From Diogma glabrata (lineage: Eukaryota; Arthropoda; Insecta; Diptera; Cylindrotomidae), in assembly GCA_963693315.1 (NCBI GenBank), contig OY856187.1:1036837-1100836 (forward strand): DNA of 64,000 bases. Direction: 5' to 3'. Of this stretch, positions 33,358 to 45,592 are shown piece after piece; the first letter of the stretch is position 1, and every line of letters begins with the position of its first letter. The position numbers and the translations under genes are program-made. The notes below the pieces were generated by a model. That model saw nothing but the letters and a program-made list of their open reading frames with translations. It searched no databases and was not told the origin of the DNA.

Positions 33358-34030
33358 CTTAATATATGTTAAACAACATTAGATCAAATCAAATCATTTT
33401 TTTAAGGTTATGTCTACTAGGTTCAGCGTAATTAATCAAAGTGGTAATCGCTATTTTTTTCACGAACAGCGATCTACCGCATCGTTTTGATTTCGCGATA
33501 ACTTTGGTAATCTTGGAACTCAAAATACAGTTTTTAATAAATTTCTAGGGTTTTTTGAACCGAAAAGTGGAATTTTTAGTACAAGGTATGGCTAGGTTTA
33601 CTCAGCAAATCAAACTACAGCGAAAAACGATTTTTTTAAACACTCGTTAGATAAATGGGGTGTCCGACGTCCATTATTCAAAGCAAACACTTTTTGGAAG
33701 TTTTTCAATAGGTTAGAGTCTAGGGACGACATGTGAAAATTTTAATTAAGGGATAGGTTATATGTGACCAGCTATACGTTTTTAGAAAATAAAATGAACC
33801 GTTGTGTGTTCGTTATTACAAAACACAGCTTTTTGGAAAGTTATTAAATATAACGGACAAAAAGGTAGCTTCTAACTAAAAAAAGATTATATTCGTCTTT
33901 AGCAAGCAAATATAATAAAAAATGGTTTCTATTAAAAGATGCGATGAATTTTACAAGTATAATAGTTAAACAGTTAAGAAACTCTATTATCTTGCTTATA
34001 TTGTTTTGAAAAAAAAAATTTTTTTATTTT
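33358..34030. other. No gene recognised
   Basis: AT-rich sequence, stops in every frame, no terminal repeats seen. Confidence 0.4.
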
Positions 34031-34033
34031 TGA

Positions 34034-34665
34034 TCTACGGGTGTGACAACCCCGCGTACTCCAGTCCCTGCTATTGGCATACGAGCTAACGTGAGATATC
34101 ACATACCACTGGCAATAGCAGTGAGATATCACTAGCCAAGGTGACATCTTAGGGGTGGTGGCGGATGAACTGTATTCAGTCAACGGTAGCACCCTCAATC
34201 TTAGCTGTGAAATAATCCTTGATGACGGGACGCTATTGTTTCCTTGAAGAAACGACCCTTCATAAATCTATGTGTGGGCTTTGATCTTCAAGAAAGACTG
34301 TGCGTCGCAGGATCTAGGAATATGCAACCAGCTGGATTATTGGCAACTACATTTTTGTTTTGTTTTAGCAAATTTTTGTAAAATTTGCTATTTACTTTTT
34401 AATTTACTTTTATTTTCTCTATTCTATCATAAAATATTGGCCTATGTCATATTTTGTCAGTGATAGGATTTTTTGTTTAGTTATCCATTCTTTACCAAAA
34501 AATATAAAAAAACAAAAAAAGAAAGATTTACGTCCATCAACACCTTTGAACGTATGTTGTTGTGGGACCTTGGTCTTAAAAGGTATTTATGTGTTATTGT
34601 GACACATATTGTAATTCCTACTACACAACACATTTTACTAAAAAAAAAAAAAAAAAAAAAAATAA
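34034..34665 (+). mobile_element. End-only derivative of the Jockey-like non-LTR family
   Basis: 34034-34490 matches the 5' leader of copy B (including GCGTACTCCAGTCCCTGC, CAGCTGGATTATTGGCA and the TATCATAAAATATTGGCC stem). After about 34530 it jumps to the 3' end known from copy C: GGTCTTAAAAGGTATTTATG, a variant of TGTGACACATATT, then poly-A at 34641-34662. The roughly 3 kb of coding sequence between is absent. It therefore keeps the promoter-bearing leader and the RT recognition tail, like a SINE or SIDER parasite of its parent. An accidental internal deletion is also possible. Confidence 0.7.
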
Positions 34666-35091
34666 ACAAATTTTTTACGACTGATAGAATTTTGAACGCA
34701 TCAGCGTTTGAGGTAAAACGTCCCATATATATATATATATATGAAGAATGTAGACTCTAAGTTAAAATAACTTAAACAGTAAACTTAAACTTAACCTTAA
34801 ACCATACATTCAGTAAGGAACGAATTTATTACAGCTCGCCAGCTATGCCAGTCGCCACATTTTGATTAATTTTTATTACTTTATTATTGTCCATCAAAAT
34901 TGAACGGAGTCCAAATTTAAACTAGTATTTGCATCATAATATTAATTATTATGTATTAACCATCAAAAGAGTCATTTAAAACGACGTTGATGTTAATACT
35001 GTTCAAACTAGGGACTGTATCACTACCATACCGGTATTCCCTAAATTAGAACAATTTTAAAAAATTTACTTTTCTACTTAGACAACCAGTA

Positions 35092-35200
35092 TCCTATTTC
35101 ACCAAACTTACAAATTTGTGATTTCATGCAAATTTTCACAAATTTTGTTAAAATTTGTATGAAATTACAAATTTATAAGTTTGGTAAAATAGGGTACAGA
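35092..35200. repeat. Hairpin with arms of about 47 bp
   Basis: TATCCTATTTCACCAAACTT on the left pairs with AAGTTTGGTAAAATAGGGTA on the right; the loop is about 13 bp around 35145. There are few mismatches. No coding potential. Confidence 0.7.
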
Positions 35201-35339
35201 TTGAAACTGAAAATGTTTAATAACAATTACTTCGGTCTGAAAGACCTAAGTATTACATTCATGAGCTCAAAGTGAAATTCTTACCCCACTTTTTTTGGCA
35301 TTTCTCGACGTTTTAGGACCTACTGATTCTAAAAAAGCA

Positions 35340-35420
35340 AAAAAAAAAAAAATGTGTGTCTGTCTGTCGGCCGTCCGTCCGGCCGTCCGGCCGTCCGGCC
35401 GTCACAACCGACGAAATCTA
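35340..35420 (+). repeat. GTCTGTC/CGGCCGTC simple repeat
   Basis: A short GC-rich run of GTCCGGCC units after a TGTGTGTCTGTC start, followed by a segment ending AACCGCTGGACGGATTT. The combination resembles a dispersed insect repeat motif. An apparent Pro/Arg-rich frame across it is a product of the repeat. Confidence 0.6.
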
Positions 35421-35514
35421 GAAAACCGCTGGACGGATTTCAAAATTTTTTTTTTCTAAAAATAGGTTTACTCAATGGGCAGAGCCGAAAGGACGATGTG
35501 TTCGATTACTGTAC

Positions 35515-36160
35515 CGGAAGTGTGTCAAAAAATCGTCAAGTGTGTCAAAACAAGGAAATTTGCATATTTTTTGCTTAAAAAACGTTCATTTTAAGTGATT
35601 ACGAGTAGGAACATTGAATTTGGAGAAATCTTGATGGTCGGGATTAGTATGTGAGACCAAAATCTTGATTATTGCATTATAAGTTTGTCAAAAAAAAGTT
35701 GTCAAGTGTGTCAAAAGAAAGATTTTTATTTATTTTTTCACCCAATTTTTTGGAAAAAAAATAAAATTAATTGTTTGTTTGAAATGAAGTTTTATTATTA
35801 TTATTGAGAATTATGGCATTATAGGCTTGTCAAAAAAATGTTGTCAAGTGTGTCAAAAGATTTTTATTTAGTTTTTTACCTAATTTTTGGAAAAAAATAA
35901 CATTGTTTGTTTGAAATGAAATTTTATTATGATTATTGAGAATTATGGCATTATAAGTTTGTCAAAAAATATTGTCAAGTGTGTCAAAAGAAAGGTTTTT
36001 ATTTATTTTTTACCCTGTTTTCTTAGAAAAAAAATAAAATTAATAGTTCGTGTGACATGATATTTTATTATTATTATAGAGAATTATGGCATTAAAGTTT
36101 GTCAAAAAATAATGTCAAGTGTGTCAAAAAATGATTTCATTTAATTTTTTAGCCAATTTT
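35515..36160 (+). repeat. Degenerate tandem repeat, period about 135 bp
   Basis: The motif GTCAAGTGTGTCAAAA recurs near 35527, 35702, 35843, 35974 and 36113. Between copies lies a T-rich stretch and ATTGAGAATTATGGCATTA. Four to five units are recognisable. Confidence 0.75.
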
Positions 36161-36199
36161 TTGGGAAAAAAAATGTAGCTGTTTTTATGACGTAAATGT

Positions 36200-36660
36200 A
36201 ATTTAAAATGAAAAATTTTTGATTTTGTAAGAATTTTTGGAATATTTTTAGAATTTTGAAAAATTTAAAATTTTTGATTTTATTACAATTTTTGGAATTT
36301 TGAAAAAATTTTTGATTTTGTAATAATTTTTGCAATATTTTTAGAATTTCGGCAAAAGTTTTAATTTTTGATTTTGTAAGAATTTTGGAATATTTTTAGA
36401 ACTTTGAAAAATTTTGAATTTTTGATTTTATTATAATTTTTGGAATTTTGAAAAAATTTTTAAATTTTTGATTTTGTAATAATTTTTGCAATATTTTTAA
36501 ATTTTGGAAAAAGTTTAAATTTTTAAGAATTTTTGAAATATTATTGGAATTTAGATTGAAATATTTGATTTTATTCTAATTTTTGGAATATTTTTGGAAT
36601 TTTGAAAAAGTTTGATTTTACTTAATTTAACAATATTTTTGGAATTTTGATTATAATTTT
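36200..36660 (+). repeat. AT-rich degenerate repeat of TTTTTGATTTTGTAA units
   Basis: TTTTTGATTTT and GGAATATTTTTAGAATTTT alternate many times with a loose period near 55-60 bp. It directly follows the 135-bp array. No gene. Confidence 0.65.
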
Positions 36661-37165
36661 CCGGCAACGTATGGATGTTTCGTGTTAGTTTTGTAATAAC
36701 TTTTTAAACAGAGATAAAAAGTACTTGAACTTTAACAAAGAGTTATGTTTGATATACATCGCTGCCCAAAACTAAAAACCATGTCCTCATAAAAGTATTT
36801 TGCCGAAAACTATATACAAATCCTTAACCCAGACCGAAGTCTTGATATCTCAGAGCTGTGAGATTTCAGCCCCTCCATATTTTTCGTTATGATTTCAATT
36901 TATAAAATTTTATAAAAGTGTTTGTAAAAAGAATTTTTTTTGTTGTTGGTTTTTTAAATTGCATAAGTCTCTGTAAAGTTTAGAAAAAAATTTTCAATAT
37001 TCGTATTAAGTTTTGCAACAAAAATTGTAGAATGTTATTTTTCTGTTCACAAAATTTTACAAAAGTTTGCACAATTGATTTTTTAATTTGTTATTTTTTT
37101 TTTTTAATAAAATATGTTGTGTAATAGGGTTTAGAATATGTGTCACAACAACACATAAATACCTT

Positions 37166-38562
37166 TTAAGACCTAGGTCTAGACTTGGGTCCCACTACAA
37201 CTGGCGTTCTAAGGTGTAGATTAACGCTTTTCTTAAACATCTGTGGGTTGAAGCCACCTAAGACTAAGTGTTCCGGCAAACTATTCCATTTGTACGCAGT
37301 TCGGACAAAGAAGTCTCTCTGCGATCTGCCAGTATGACAGCGCGGGATCTTTACCGTTTCACCGGTTGCGGCAGCCGATTGCCGAGTGGAACGGGGGGAA
37401 GAATAAGTTTGAGGCATGATGCCGCTGATTTCATCTGAGCACTGCTGATGACGATATTTGTAAAAAATAACGAGGTCAGCAACAGTGCGACGATGTTGTA
37501 GGAAATCAAGTTTTGATTTCAAAGTTCGATCACCCACAATTCGTATAGCCCGCTTTTGAACAGAGTCCAAGAGGGCCAGATGGAAACAGAGGCAGCACCC
37601 CAAACTTGACAGCAGTACTCCATACAGGGACGAATATAGGACTTATAAACATGGAGCAATTGGTATGGAGTGAAAAATTTTTTGCATCTATTTAGGAGGC
37701 CGAGTTTTTTAGACGCGCTTTTTGCCATCGCCATTACATGATCGTTCCACAGTAGGTCATTTGAAACTGTGACACCCAATAAACGAATGTTTTTACATTC
37801 ACCTATTGGTTCATCACACATACTAAATACAATATCTTTGGGGAACTCGGTCTTTAATCTGGAAACAATCAACAGCTGTGTTTTGCTAGAGTTGAAATCT
37901 ACAAGGTTTTGGTCACCCCAGTCGGCGACTTTATTCAGGTCTTTGTTCACGTTTATGGCAGCGTCTCTCCAGGCAGGATTAATTCGTTTGTGCATTTTAC
38001 CTTTTGAAGGAAGGGGCTCGAACGACTTGTGCAGAGTACTATCATCTGCAAAACTATTTATTGGGTTGCTGGTGATTTTCAACAATTCGTTGATATAAAT
38101 CAAAAATAGGGTTGGGGACAATACTGAGCCTTGGGGTACACCAGCGTTAATTAGTTTAGACTCAGAAAAAAATCCGTCTAAGGTTACCGAAATGTATCGG
38201 CTGGATAGAAAATTTTGAATCAGCCTCACAACATTGGGATGAAAACCGTACGCAACGAGCTTGTTGATTAAGTTGGCATGCCAGACTCGATCGAATGCCT
38301 TGGAGATGTCTAAAGCGATAACGTATGTTTCAACACCTTTATCAAGTATGCTGTTCCAACAATGCGCTACATAGTTTAATAGATCGGTAGTTGATCTTTT
38401 GTTTCGAAAACCGTATTGGCTGTCAGATATTAAATGATTTTCTTCCAGAAATTTTGAAATATGTGTATTAATATAATGCTCGTAGACTTTGGATAGGATC
38501 GGCCTATAATTTGAGATATCGGATTTTGGTCCCTTTTTGGGGACGGGCTGGACATTTGCCAA
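37166..38562 (-). pseudogene. Reverse transcriptase of non-LTR copy C
   Basis: 38562 down to about 37590 holds the RT core: SNYRPILSKVYEHYI (a few residues lost against other copies), QYGFRNKRST, ALDISKAFDRVWH (catalytic Asp), NAGVPQGSVLSPTLF and NSFADDSTL (catalytic Asp pair). A frameshift near 37560-37600 moves the C-terminal domain (SVQKRAIRIVGD, HRRTVADLV and a final NPQMFKKSV block) to the frame ending at 37166. The RT performs target-primed reverse transcription. Apart from the frameshift and the short loss, the domain looks complete. Confidence 0.85.
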
Positions 38563-39302
38563 CTTCCAGCACGAGGGAAATATACCAGATTTGTAGGATT
38601 GGTAGAATATTTTAGTTAAAGTTAGTGCAAGTTCTTTGGAAAAGGTTTTTAAAATAATAAATATTGTCCATTCCTGAGGCTTTGTTGATGTTTAACCCCT
38701 TTAAAAGTTTAGCGACTATTTTGAGTTTGAAATGAAGTTCATTCATATTAACTCCTGAAGACTGGATTTAGGGTATTTTTTAGGAGTTTCCAAAACAGTG
38801 GAGTTCAGAGCAAAGCGAACAAGTCAGCGAACAAGTTAACTTTTCTTGCGGGATCATTGACGATTAAATCACCATCAATAACAGGGGGAATAGAAAATTT
38901 TGTACCAGAATTTAAAGAATTAATGGCACTGTAAAAACTCTTGTCAGAAACAGACATAGACGTAAGTTTTGAAGCTTTCGCTCTGTCAATTTCAGACTTT
39001 TCGTTTGAGATAATCTGGTTAGATATTTTGTTGGCCTTTAGATATTGGGATCGATTAGTGGAAGTTTTGTTATGAATCCAAATATTAAATGATCTACGTT
39101 TGTTTCTAAGTGCCGTTTTGGCAGCTTTCGAATACAAGTATTTTTGTTTGGGTTTTACTATGGAGAAAGGGACAAATTTATTGATAGCAAATTGGATGGT
39201 TTCTGTAAAGTTTTGAGCAGAAACATTTACATTGTCAGTGTAAAAACAATGACGGTCGAAAGGGAAATCATACAAAAAATTTTGAAGACCACTCTTATCC
39301 AT
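38563..39302 (-). pseudogene. EN-RT linker of non-LTR copy C
   Basis: 39302-38805 is open and contains the basic ALRNKRRSFNIWIH block and DKSFYSAINSLN. From 38804 to 38563 the homologous codons continue in shifted frames up to the RT, with a duplication of an AGCGAACAAG block near 38815-38832. No catalytic residues lie here. Confidence 0.7.
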
Positions 39303-39344
39303 TTTTGAGTAGTGAAATATTTTACGGGGTTTGGGAGCTGTAGT

Positions 39345-40035
39345 TTAAAGTAAATCAGTTTTGATAACTGATGAGATTAAATAATGATCAGAATTTCCAA
39401 TACTACCTTTAGCGACATCGACACTCGTAATATCTGGCATTGTGGTAAGATAGAGATCTAAAAGAAAACTATTATCACCGCCATTACGGGGAGTGAAAGT
39501 CGGGCTTTTAACAATTTGGAATAGGCCCTGAGACGCGACAAAAATTTCTGCCAGTTTTCCACTATTGTCAACATCGTCGGTCGATTTGGAGAATTCCAAC
39601 CATGATTTGTTGTGGACGTTGAAGTCACCGGTAACGATAACTTCACATTTAGGGGACTTTGCTCTAATCTCGTCCACAATTTTTGTCAGTAAATCAAAAA
39701 AGTTTGGGTTACGTTTGTTGGGGGACCGGTATAAAGCTATTGTAAAAAAAGTCATTTCTGGAAGACAAATCTTTAAAACCATTGTATTGAAGCCGTCACC
39801 GTGTAGTTCAAATTTTGGAAAGCGCGTGTACGCAACACTCTCATGCATGAATGCGCATAGGCCTGATGGAGTTTGAAAGCTGATTCGAGCCTATATTAAT
39901 TAAGCGATTCTATAAAGAGAAAGTTTTCAGAAACTTGTGTTTCTGTAAGGAATAGAATGTTCGGTTTGTCGTGCTCAAGATGATGTTGCACGTGGTCATG
40001 GTTAGCGTTTAATCCGTAGATGTTTTGAACATGCA
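39345..40035 (-). pseudogene. APE-type endonuclease of non-LTR copy C
   Basis: 40035-39896 encodes the N-terminus (NIYGLNANHDHVQHHLEHD and FLTETQV). A small deletion near 39895 shifts the frame. 39848-39345 encodes AYTRFPKFELHGD, ALYRSPNKRNPNFF, TGDFNVHNKSW and NSDHYLISSV. All APE catalytic motifs are visible. A stop near 39343 separates it from the linker. Confidence 0.8.
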
Positions 40036-40339
40036 TTTTAAAATTTCTTATTGAATCATATATGTTTTGTCCCTGCAAATTCCGTGGACGTGCCGCTTTA
40101 TGGGCGGGTGGATTGCGCAAATTTGCTTTACCACTTGCAGACTTATTTTTTTTTTCGGTTGTACTGCCATATATATATCAAAAGGGTTTTATTTTATTTT
40201 TTTATGTTTTATTTTAAAATGGATAACTATGTAAAAAATCCTATCATACAACAAAATATGCCATATGCCAATATTTCATGATAAGATGAAGAAATAATAA
40301 CAAAATAATAAGTGAAAAACAAATTGTGAGAAATTTGCT

Positions 40340-42940
40340 TATGATTTATTGATTTATGGATTTATGATTTAAAATTTAAAAAAATCAACATAATCTTAAC
40401 AATATTTTTGTGAAAACAATAAAAAAAAGTTGTAATTAGAAATATTTATGATTTTGTACTGTTTTAATCCAAATCACAAAAACAATTGGTAAGATTACTA
40501 ATGTTTTTCAAATTTAAAAAATTATACAAAATTTTCTATAAAGTTCAGGATTTTTTGGTAAATTCACACAAATATTTTGTTAGCAATTTTACAAAACGGT
40601 TTTGTAAATCTTACCCGCAATATTTTTTGAGTGCAGCCTACAATAATGAAGTGATTATGATGAAACTTATGGAAAATGTTTCAATTAGTGTGAGTATAGA
40701 TAATTATCATCTTTTGGAAATTGGAATACATTGACCAAAGTGGCGGGAGGTCTAGCATACAACGGCTGACTTTTCACACTTTGTTTTTAAAGTTTTTTGG
40801 GAGCATATAGACTTCAATCATTAATCAATTTTAATGACAATTTGAAAAAAGGTGTAAACTTAAATGACAAAGAATTGATTAGTTTTTGGACAATATTGGG
40901 ATAATATATTTCCAGAAAACTATGTTTCCAGAGCTGTGGTGAAGTCAGCCTATGCATCAGCGTCGCAATATTTTTTTTCAGTGTAACTTAGACAAATGTT
41001 AAAAGAATATCTACCAAATATTCAAAACTAAACTCAATTGCTCAAAATCTAATTTGGCCTAAGGTAATGTCTGTTAGTCATTATCATCAACTTTTATTAT
41101 ACAAAGTCTGTTTCTATAAAAACTGAAAAAACATTCCTTTGTTTGTCAGAAAATGAGAACGAATCCTTAAAACGAGCTAGCTATATAACTGAAAAACGTT
41201 TCAACAAAACACGAACATTGCAAAATAAAAGCTTTTCCATTTTTTAGTTGTTTCGTACGCTTTGGTATTGTTAGTAGTGAAAAACTAATTTCCTTTGGTT
41301 ATCAAAATTAAATTTTTGTTTTATGTAATATTGTATTTATTTTATGTAAATTACTTTTATGTAAAATTGTTTTTGTTTTATGTAATATAAACAGAATTGT
41401 TAAATTAAGTTTTAAATGTCAATCTTTTTGTTGTTGTTACTCTGTAATTTTAACATGAAAATTTTGACAGCCCTAATTTGAAATCGTGAAAAAGTGAAAT
41501 CTAAAATCAAAACCCAAAATGATAATAATAATATTAGTAAAAAATCAAAAGTGTTTTTATTTCTAGTGTTTTTACTGCTTCCATTTACTTTTTCTTTCTT
41601 AATTCCTCATCATTTTTGTGAAAAATGTAATGAAATTAAAGGAGCAGTGAGAAAACCTATATTTTTGATCTAAAGATTTTTGATTTATATATAAAGATTA
41701 TACCGTAGAAAGAAAAGCTGAGTAAAAGTAAAAATATGTGATAAAACGTGTAAAGAAAAAAATTAAACTAATGTCGTTTTCTTTTTGTCCAGAGCAAAAA
41801 GATTGATTTTTTATTACATAAAGAATATAACAAAAATTGATCCAATTTTTTAGTTGTGTTTGTGAACTGTCATTAAATGTTTTCGTAATCCGTTGTAATG
41901 AATTATTTAATTTTTGATTAATTTTTAATTTAAAACAAGATTTAAACTAAGGTGACCTGATTTTCAAAATATTAAAGGAGTATAATTTACAACAACAACA
42001 CTCCTCCCTACGAAATAAAAAACTATATTACACAATCCAAAATATGCTAAATATAGTTTGCATTATCAAACCTGCTAAAACTATATGGATGCGTTACCTC
42101 ACACTTCAGGCCAACAGATTTATCCCTTCAAGTATTACTTATATAATAATTTCAAAAATATAATTTTGCTTAACGTACAATTTAGACTGACTTTAATAGT
42201 CAATTCAACTTTAATAGTCAATCAACAATTGCTCTAAAACGTCGACCACTTATCGAAGATTCTGGTGTGTTAGAATTTAACAATCGAATTTTTTTCATAA
42301 CAATTTCGAATTTTTCCAGCAACAAATGAAAAACAAAACAAGACTTAATTAAAATTGCAAAGAGGAGTTGTTGATACAATATTTAGTGTAATATGTGTGT
42401 TTCAAATATTCTGGTTCTTTAATGAAAATTTAAATCCATGTTTTTCATGAGCATTCAAGACGTTCATTTAGGCGTCCTACACAGAAACAGCTCCATAATT
42501 TTTTTAAAGTTGCCATTTATCTGGAGAATAGAATTGGAATATAAAATTCTTACTTACCCAATGCTATCAGCTTTAGATAAATAGACGTCACAGTTAATAT
42601 AATATAATATGTAATCATTTTTGTTTTGACAAATTGGCATTGACTGTATTCATTGTGACGAATATCGTTTGCAAATAAAACTTCAATTGAAAAAAAGTTC
42701 CATATTCTAGATGTAGTAATTTAGTAAAGCCATAACCGCTCCGAAATATTTGCTTCATATTGAGTGAAAATTGTTAGTTATGACGATATGATATTAGGGT
42801 AGATTCTAAAATGTGATATTAGTGTAAACCGCAGAAAATTTTATATCAAAACCAGTGGCTTATAATAGAGCATAGAACACGTCTACTCTTTCAGCTTACA
42901 CTACAAAAACATAGATATAGACAAACGGAAAATTTAGCAA
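40340..42940. other. No gene recognised
   Basis: 2.6 kb of AT-rich sequence with no ORF showing a domain, no RNA gene and no clear terminal repeats. 41945-41965 carries AAGGTGACCTGATTTT, loosely like the GGTCACCTTA motif near 33350, but I could not connect them. Confidence 0.4.
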
Positions 42941-42949
42941 CGTGACTTC

Positions 42950-43850
42950 TGCAAAATTCTAAAAAAAAATGAAACAAATTCTAAATTATGTGCTCTTTTA
43001 AATGACATCCCACTCGCTTGGGTCAAAACATTTTTTTTTACCCTCTTTACACCGGTCCCCTAGACACACAGAAATATAATTATTTGAGACCTCACTATAA
43101 TTTTCATACAAAATTTACCAAATTTCCTAACTCTGAATTTTTACAAATTTTTCTCTCAATCAGTGTCGAAACGTAGGGGGGGGGGGGGCGGGTAACGGTC
43201 TGAAAGTTGCACTTTTTTAAAAATAACTCAAAAACTGTGCATCGCAAAATTCTAAAAAAAAATTGCTATGTTTTCTAAATAAAATGCTCTTTCAAATGAC
43301 ACCCCACTTGCCCCATTTTAAATAGTGATTTTACCCCTCCTCATATCCACCCCCTTAACACTTTTTTATATTTTTTGACACTTGACACTTGACACTTTTT
43401 TATATTTTTTATTAGAAACGTACTAATTTTTCTATCATTCCAAATACATTTGAAAATTTTCGATCAGTTAGGTTCGGAGCTAATCGAGGTAAGAAAACAC
43501 GAAAAAACGTCATTATTCCAAATTATACAAAAAATGGTGAGGTGTAAAATTCCAAAATAAATTTTTAATGAATACTGAAATGAAGCTCTTTCATATGATA
43601 CCCTACTTGAATCTATAAAAAAATATATTTTCTCAAAGATCTCACATCGTACCCCTGTAAACCAAACGAAAACCACTTTAGTTTTATTTGTATCCGTCAT
43701 TTCATGTGAGCAGATTAGTTTTATACGCACCTCAAATTTCAAGTCCATAGCATTTATAGTTTACGAGATAATCGATATAATGTGAAAAACTCGTTTTACT
43801 CTCACCAATAGTGTTCCGTATAAAAAACGGAACCCTAAAGACAGCCTGCT
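42950..43850. repeat. Degenerate tandem repeat, period about 290 bp
   Basis: A block with AAAATTCTAAAAAAAAA, then GCTCTTTCAAATGACACCCC, recurs near 42955, 43245 and 43535 with decay. An interposed GGGGGGGGGG run lies at 43177-43187. The end (43810-43850) has GTTCCGTATAAAAAACGGAA, an inverted motif. The same motifs appear in dispersed insect repeats. No gene. Confidence 0.6.
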
Positions 43851-44142
43851 TTACGGACCATTTTTGAATCGAAAAAGTGCATTTTACGGTTTACTCGTAC
43901 AAAAATACATTTTATTGTATTTCAAAACTTGATCTCGGTCTTTATTTTATATTTGTTGTGTTTATTTATAAAATTATTTGAACTATCAGTTCAAATTAAA
44001 ATTCATTCGGATTCTAGACCATTTTTTTAAAAAATTATATTGGAACAACGGATCATTCGTAATAAAAAACCTCTGATAACCTATCATAATTTATTAAATT
44101 TTTTTCAAAAAAGAGAGACTTTTCTTCGTTATTTGGTGAAAC

Positions 44143-44181
44143 GACTACGTTTCGGAGCTTTTATGGCTCCATTTTCAAGTC
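44143..44181 (-). ncRNA. Degenerate hammerhead-like motif, left arm
   Basis: Minus strand: GAC, TTGAAAAT, stem GGAGC/GCTCC with a 7-base loop, GAAACGTA, then GTC closing a 3-bp stem I. The layout follows the Penelope hammerhead, but the core departs from CUGANGA (position 8 is A and there is an extra T), so it is probably inactive. Confidence 0.3.
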
Positions 44182-44344
44182 CTTTAAAGTTAAAAAGATA
44201 CATCCTTATTATTTTATAAAAAATTAGCTAATTGGTGAATATCTACAAACACATAATTTTGATTTACAATGATAACATTAATTGACTGTACTGTGACATA
44301 AAATAAAGTTTCTTGACAGTTTAAAAAACAGAAAAATTAAAATT

Positions 44345-44733
44345 ATAATAGTAGTTTATGTAACAAGTACGTAAAATATAGTTTTAGCGGACGAATCGTA
44401 ATGTTTCCGGACGAGGCGCTAGCCGAGTCTGTAATATAAAGATGAGTCTGCAAAAGCCATTTGCGTACGTGTTTTTTAGTATTAGCTCTTAGGATTTTTT
44501 TTCTAATTTATTGCTTAATTTGTATTCTTGCGTACCTAAAAATTTGATTTTTGAATAAAACTTATCAAAGCAATTGTGATTATAATTTGAAAATAATTAT
44601 AATATAAAATGAAAACAAATTTTGAATCCGCTAAAGTGTTGTCATAACGACCTTAAGTACTAGGCCGCTAAAATACAATTTTGCGCACTCTAAACAGTTT
44701 TAAAAGTAATCATTTTTCGGAGCTAATACTAAA
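44345..44733. mobile_element. Dispersed repeat inserted in the left arm
   Basis: Interrupts the arm between TTAAAAT and AAAAAAGTTTTAAG, compared with the right arm. An inverted copy lies at 57580-58006 inside another element. It contains an internal inverted pair, GTATTAGCTC (about 44478) and GAGCTAATAC (about 44719), and a TTAGCGGACGAATCG block on the left. Two independent insertions show it is mobile. No ORF; probably a non-autonomous DNA element. Confidence 0.65.
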
Positions 44734-45084
44734 AAAAAGTTTTAAGAATTAAAAGTATCTGTGAAAACATTATTTTGCATTTTGTAAATTAACATTTTGG
44801 ATCAATGGAAAAAACAAAAATCTTTTTTCTTACTTGATTAGCACAAAAAACTTTACAAAATTAAAACTGTATTGAAAAAATGTTTGTATTATTGAGTTTG
44901 AACTATGTACTAGTAAATTAATTTTTATGGTTTGTGTAAATATATTTTTGTTTTTTCTAGTAACACATTAAACTAGTTCTATTTTAATATAATACGCGTA
45001 CCCAAGAGCAATGATAAACAAGTTGTTAAAGATATACAATGTGAGAAAAAAAAACACAAAAAACCGGAAGAAAGCCAAACAAGA

Positions 45085-45592
45085 AGAGTCAAATACAAGG
45101 GAATGACATACGTTCACGCACTGACGGAGAACTTCTCAAAATTATTCCAAAACACAACAATGAATTAAGAATTGGTTACAAAACTAAAAAAATGTCAAAA
45201 ACTTATGTATAACCATGAAGGATAAAACAAAACTAACTGAGAAGTCAAATCTCATATACAAGTTCAAATGCAAACAATGCGAGTATATCGGAATGACGTC
45301 ACAAAAACTAAAAAACAGGTTGGCCTTACACAAATCAGATCAAAACAATAAAGAAACAAGAACAGACAGAACAGCAGCAGTTCAACACACCCTAAATACG
45401 GGTCATCACTTCGATTTTAATAATACCCAAATTCTGGAAATTGAAAACAACTATCAAAAAAGAAAAACAAAAGAAATTCTATACATAGACAAGTTTAAAA
45501 AATCAACAATAAATTTCAAAACAGGCACAAAAAATTTACAACAGACTTATACTCAACTGTTACAAACACCCAGGAAACAAACCCAATATTAA
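45085..45592 (+). pseudogene. Penelope-like GIY-YIG endonuclease fragment
   Basis: 45085-45205 is the linker (YVHALTENFSKLF), followed by a stop and a frameshift. 45215-45592 is open for 125 codons with LIYKFKCKQCEYIGMTSQ, a GIY-YIG start with paired Cys, Arg and His (LALHKSD), and an HTLNTGHHFDF block. This nuclease nicks the target in Penelope-like elements. The RT and N-terminus are missing. The sequence is clearly a different family from the copies at 3-7.5 kb. Confidence 0.8.

Larger units (their letters stand above)
37085..40338 (-). mobile_element. Jockey-like non-LTR retrotransposon, copy C
   Basis: The most complete copy. On the minus strand: a partial 5' untranslated region from 40338 (truncated compared with copy B), endonuclease, linker, RT, and a 3' end with TGTGACACATATTC and a poly-A tail (a T-run at 37089-37105). 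Several small indels interrupt the ORF. The 3' end gives the reference for recognising the 34-kb derivative. Confidence 0.85.

Noticed and set aside
33271..41965. A single large transposon bounded by GGTGACC motifs at 33350 and 41950
   Set aside because: Only about 10 bases agree, and the interior is explained by other elements; no target duplication seen.
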